A stretch of DNA of 64,000 bases from Aerococcaceae bacterium DSM 111176 (GTDB taxonomy: Bacteria > Bacillota > Bacilli > Lactobacillales > Aerococcaceae). Below, piece after piece: positions 61,529 through 64,000 of this stretch. The notes beneath the pieces were generated by a model. The model saw only the letters and a program-made list of their open reading frames with translations, did no database searches and was not told the DNA's origin. Each line of letters starts with the position of its first letter. Position 1 is the stretch's first letter. The stretch spans positions 1 to 64,000 of the forward strand of contig JACBXN010000012.1 of NCBI GenBank assembly GCA_015863215.1, read 5' to 3'. The translations under genes and the position numbers were made by a program.

Positions 61529-64000
61529 ATGATAGAAAAAATGACAACAACAATGCAACAAGCGTTAGCAGAAGCGCAACAAGTTACGATTACTCGTAAA
61601 CACCAACAAATTGACATACCACACCTCTGGTTAATTTTTCTGCAACCAGATCATTTTGCGTATAAAATCTATCAAGATTTAGGTACGCCTATGGATGCCT
61701 TTAAGAGTTTAGTTGAAAAAGAAATTGATAAATTAAGTGTCGTTGAAGGAAATGTCCAATATGGTCAAAATATTTCACAACGATTGAATCAGTTAATCAA
61801 TGATGCAGGACAAATTGGAAGTGACTTTGGTGATGAATATATCGCGACAGAAGTGATTCTCCTTGCGTTATACAAACAAAAAGCCAATCCATTAACCGAA
61901 TTTTTAAACAAAAACCAAGTAACCAAAGAAAAATTACAAGCACGAATTGAAGACTTGAGAGGAGGAGAACGTGTGACCCAACAAAATCAAGAAGAGACTT
62001 ATGAATCATTAGAAAAATATGCGACGAATCTAAATGATGCTGTCAAACAAAATAAATTAGACCCAGTCATTGGCCGTGACGAAGAAATTCGTGATGTGAT
62101 TCGAATCCTTTCTCGTAAAACGAAGAATAATCCTGTTCTAATTGGTGAACCTGGGGTTGGTAAAACAGCGATCGTAGAAGGTTTGGCGCAACGTATTGTG
62201 CGCCGCGATGTGCCGGAAAATTTAAAGGATAAAGAAATTTGGTCATTGGATATGGGTGCTCTAATCGCAGGTGCAAAATACCGCGGTGAGTTCGAAGAAC
62301 GTTTAAAAGCTGTTCTTAACGAAGTTAAGAAAGCGGATGGGCAAATTTTACTCTTCATAGATGAAATTCATAATATCGTCGGTGCAGGTAAAACGGAAGG
62401 TTCGATGGACGCGGGTAACTTGTTAAAACCAATGTTAGCGCGTGGTGAGTTGCACACAATTGGTGCGACGACGCTGGATGAATACCGCGAGCATTTTGAA
62501 AAGGATAAAGCCTTAGAACGTCGTTTCCAACGTGTGATGGTAATGGAGCCGACAGTTGAAGATACGATTACGATTTTGCGTGGTTTGAAAGAACGTTATG
62601 AAATTCACCATGGGGTAAATATTCATGATAATGCTTTAGTAGCAGCTGCAACCATGTCGGACCGCTATATCACAGACCGTTTCTTACCGGATAAAGCGAT
62701 CGATTTGATTGATGAGGCCTCAGCAACGATTAATATGGAATTAAATTCGGTTCCAACCGAAATGGACCAAGTGAATCGCCGTTTAATGACTTTAGAAATT
62801 GAAGAAGCTGCGTTGAAGAAAGAAACAGATGATGCGTCTAAAAAACGCCTCGACATTCTTCAAGAGGAATTAGCCGATTTACGCGAAGAATCAAATCAGT
62901 TAAAAATGCAGTGGGAAGAAGAAAAGGCTGCGTCGAATTTAGTCCGTGATAAACGTTCAGAATTAGATAAAGCCCGTCATGACTTAGAAGAGGCTGAAAG
63001 TGCGTATGAATTAGAACGTGCAGCAGAATTACAACATGGTATTATCCCACGCTTGGAACAAGAAGTACGTGAATTAGAAGCAGATCACGAGGCATCAATC
63101 GACGAAGATGCAGTTCGCTTAACGCAAGAATCAGTAACTGAAGAAGAAATTGCCAAAGTAGTCGGCCGACTCACTGGTATTCCTGTATCCAAATTAGTTG
63201 CAGGGGAACGTGAAAAACTCTTAGCGTTGGATGAAACGTTATCGAAACGTGTTATCGGACAAACAGAAGCTATCGACCGCGTTACAGAAGCTGTTTTACG
63301 TTCAAGAGCGGGTATTCAAGATCCGTCAAAACCGATTGGTTCATTCTTATTCTTAGGTCCGACAGGTGTCGGTAAAACGGAATTAGCCAAAGCTTTAGCG
63401 GAACAATTATTCGACTCCGAAGACCACATGATTCGAATTGACATGTCTGAATACATGGAGAAACATACAGTCTCTCGTTTAGTCGGAGCGCCTCCTGGGT
63501 ACATTGGACATGAAGATGGTGGCCAATTAACTGAAGCCGTGCGCCGCAATCCATACACAATTGTTTTGTTAGATGAGATTGAAAAAGCTCACCCTGACGT
63601 CTTTAATATCTTACTTCAAGTATTGGATGACGGCCGTCTAACGGACTCTAAAGGGCGTGTCGTTGACTTTAAGAATACAGTTGTTATTATGACTTCAAAT
63701 GTTGGTTCTCAGTACCTACTTGAAGGTGTTGACGAAAATGGCTTTATCACAGATGAAGCTGAAAAGCTGGTAGATTCAACTCTTAAAGCAACATTCAAGC
63801 CAGAATTCTTAAACCGTATCGATGACATTGTCATGTTCTCGCCATTAACAATGAACAATATGACTAAAATCGTCTTCAAGATGATCAATCAATTATCTGA
63901 GCGTCTCAGCCATCAAGATATTGAACTGAAAATCAATGACGATGCCGCAAATTGGCTAGCCGAACAAGGTTACGACCCAGTTTATGGTGCACGTCCATTG
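61529..64000 (+). CDS. clpB: ATP-dependent disaggregase ClpB (3' end beyond window)
   Basis: ClpB is the AAA+ disaggregase that rescues aggregated protein with DnaK. The first 824 codons are present; the family is about 860 long, so only the C-terminal end is missing. The ATG at 61529 follows GGAGGTCA. The N domain covers about 1-145. First AAA+ Walker A GEPGVGKT is near residue 206 with arginine-rich loops KALERRFQR. The long middle domain (about 395-530, heptad-rich, ELRE..EEE type) is the ClpB hallmark and rules out ClpC/ClpE. Second AAA+ Walker A GPTGVGKT is near 610 with DEIEKAH after it. An internal GTG at codon 149, behind AGGAGGAG, could give a short form. Regulation by CtsR is indicated upstream. 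Confidence 0.94.
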   Translation, partial: MIEKMTTTMQQALAEAQQVTITRKHQQIDIPHLWLIFLQPDHFAYKIYQDLGTPMDAFKSLVEKEIDKLSVVEGNVQYGQNISQRLNQLINDAGQIGSDFGDEYIATEVILLALYKQKANPLTEFLNKNQVTKEKLQARIEDLRGGERVTQQNQEETYESLEKYATNLNDAVKQNKLDPVIGRDEEIRDVIRILSRKTKNNPVLIGEPGVGKTAIVEGLAQRIVRRDVPENLKDKEIWSLDMGALIAGAKYRGEFEERLKAVLNEVKKADGQILLFIDEIHNIVGAGKTEGSMDAGNLLKPMLARGELHTIGATTLDEYREHFEKDKALERRFQRVMVMEPTVEDTITILRGLKERYEIHHGVNIHDNALVAAATMSDRYITDRFLPDKAIDLIDEASATINMELNSVPTEMDQVNRRLMTLEIEEAALKKETDDASKKRLDILQEELADLREESNQLKMQWEEEKAASNLVRDKRSELDKARHDLEEAESAYELERAAELQHGIIPRLEQEVRELEADHEASIDEDAVRLTQESVTEEEIAKVVGRLTGIPVSKLVAGEREKLLALDETLSKRVIGQTEAIDRVTEAVLRSRAGIQDPSKPIGSFLFLGPTGVGKTELAKALAEQLFDSEDHMIRIDMSEYMEKHTVSRLVGAPPGYIGHEDGGQLTEAVRRNPYTIVLLDEIEKAHPDVFNILLQVLDDGRLTDSKGRVVDFKNTVVIMTSNVGSQYLLEGVDENGFITDEAEKLVDSTLKATFKPEFLNRIDDIVMFSPLTMNNMTKIVFKMINQLSERLSHQDIELKINDDAANWLAEQGYDPVYGARPL

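Overview
The window is about 64 kb of chromosome from a low-GC Gram-positive bacterium, most likely order Lactobacillales and possibly the Aerococcaceae/Carnobacteriaceae side of it. The family guess rests on gene content and promoter and ribosome-binding-site style only; no 16S gene is present. The backbone is the conserved Firmicutes block gmk-rpoZ-priA-fmt-rsmB-stp-prkC-rsgA-rpe-thiN-rpmB-yloU-fakA-recG-plsX-acpP-rnc-smc-ftsY-ylxM-ffh-rpsP-khpA-rimM-trmD-rplS. A yit-like cluster (yitT, yitU, sufT/yitW, yitV-like hydrolase), recQ, an unknown gene and the first 824 codons of clpB follow.

Layout: 0.5-1.3 kb gmk-rpoZ; 1.3-3.3 kb repeat island; priA; repeat island; fmt-rsmB-stp-prkC; 1.6 kb repeat island; rsgA-rpe-thiN-hydroxyacid dehydrogenase; repeat island; rpmB (minus strand), divergent from yloU-fakA; repeat island; recG-plsX-acpP; first oligopeptide transporter oppBCDF plus oppA (24.8-30.6 kb); repeat island; half-length AI-2E-type membrane protein; rnc-smc; second peptide transporter in the order D-F-B-C-A (36.6-42.6 kb); tandem repeat array; HAD phosphatase-ftsY; accessory stretch (two zinc-ribbon proteins, a frameshifted helical-repeat gene, a DtxR/MntR-type regulator); ylxM-ffh; NERD-domain protein; repeats; rpsP-khpA-rimM-trmD-rplS; yit cluster; repeats; recQ; clpB. 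Compared with Bacillus subtilis, coaBC, def, rlmN, sdaAB/AA, fapR and fabD/fabG are missing from their usual places, and the two opp operons are inserted at acpP/rnc and smc/ftsY.

Functions are mostly housekeeping: nucleotide supply and transcription (gmk, rpoZ), replication restart and repair (priA, recG, recQ, smc), translation and ribosome assembly (fmt, rsmB, rsgA, rpmB, rpsP, rimM, trmD, rplS, rnc), protein targeting (ffh, ftsY, ylxM), envelope signalling (stp, prkC), fatty-acid and phospholipid synthesis (fakA, plsX, acpP), peptide uptake (two Opp systems) and proteostasis (clpB with CtsR-type operators).

The striking content lies between the genes. At least four families of structured, palindromic intergenic repeats occur: (i) L1 and (ii) L2, long inverted-repeat elements of about 170-400 bp with the same branched fold but different sequence, found in both orientations and nested in each other's arms; (iii) S, a three-hairpin cassette seen nine times; (iv) tandem hairpin arrays of several unrelated sequences that share a period of exactly 51 bp (one neighbouring array has 41 bp). 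No gene in the window explains their mobility or amplification. Other notable points are an apparent internal GTG start at clpB codon 149, two promoter-then-terminator leaders, two opp substrate-binding proteins without a lipobox cysteine, and a frameshifted gene at 47.5-48.5 kb.
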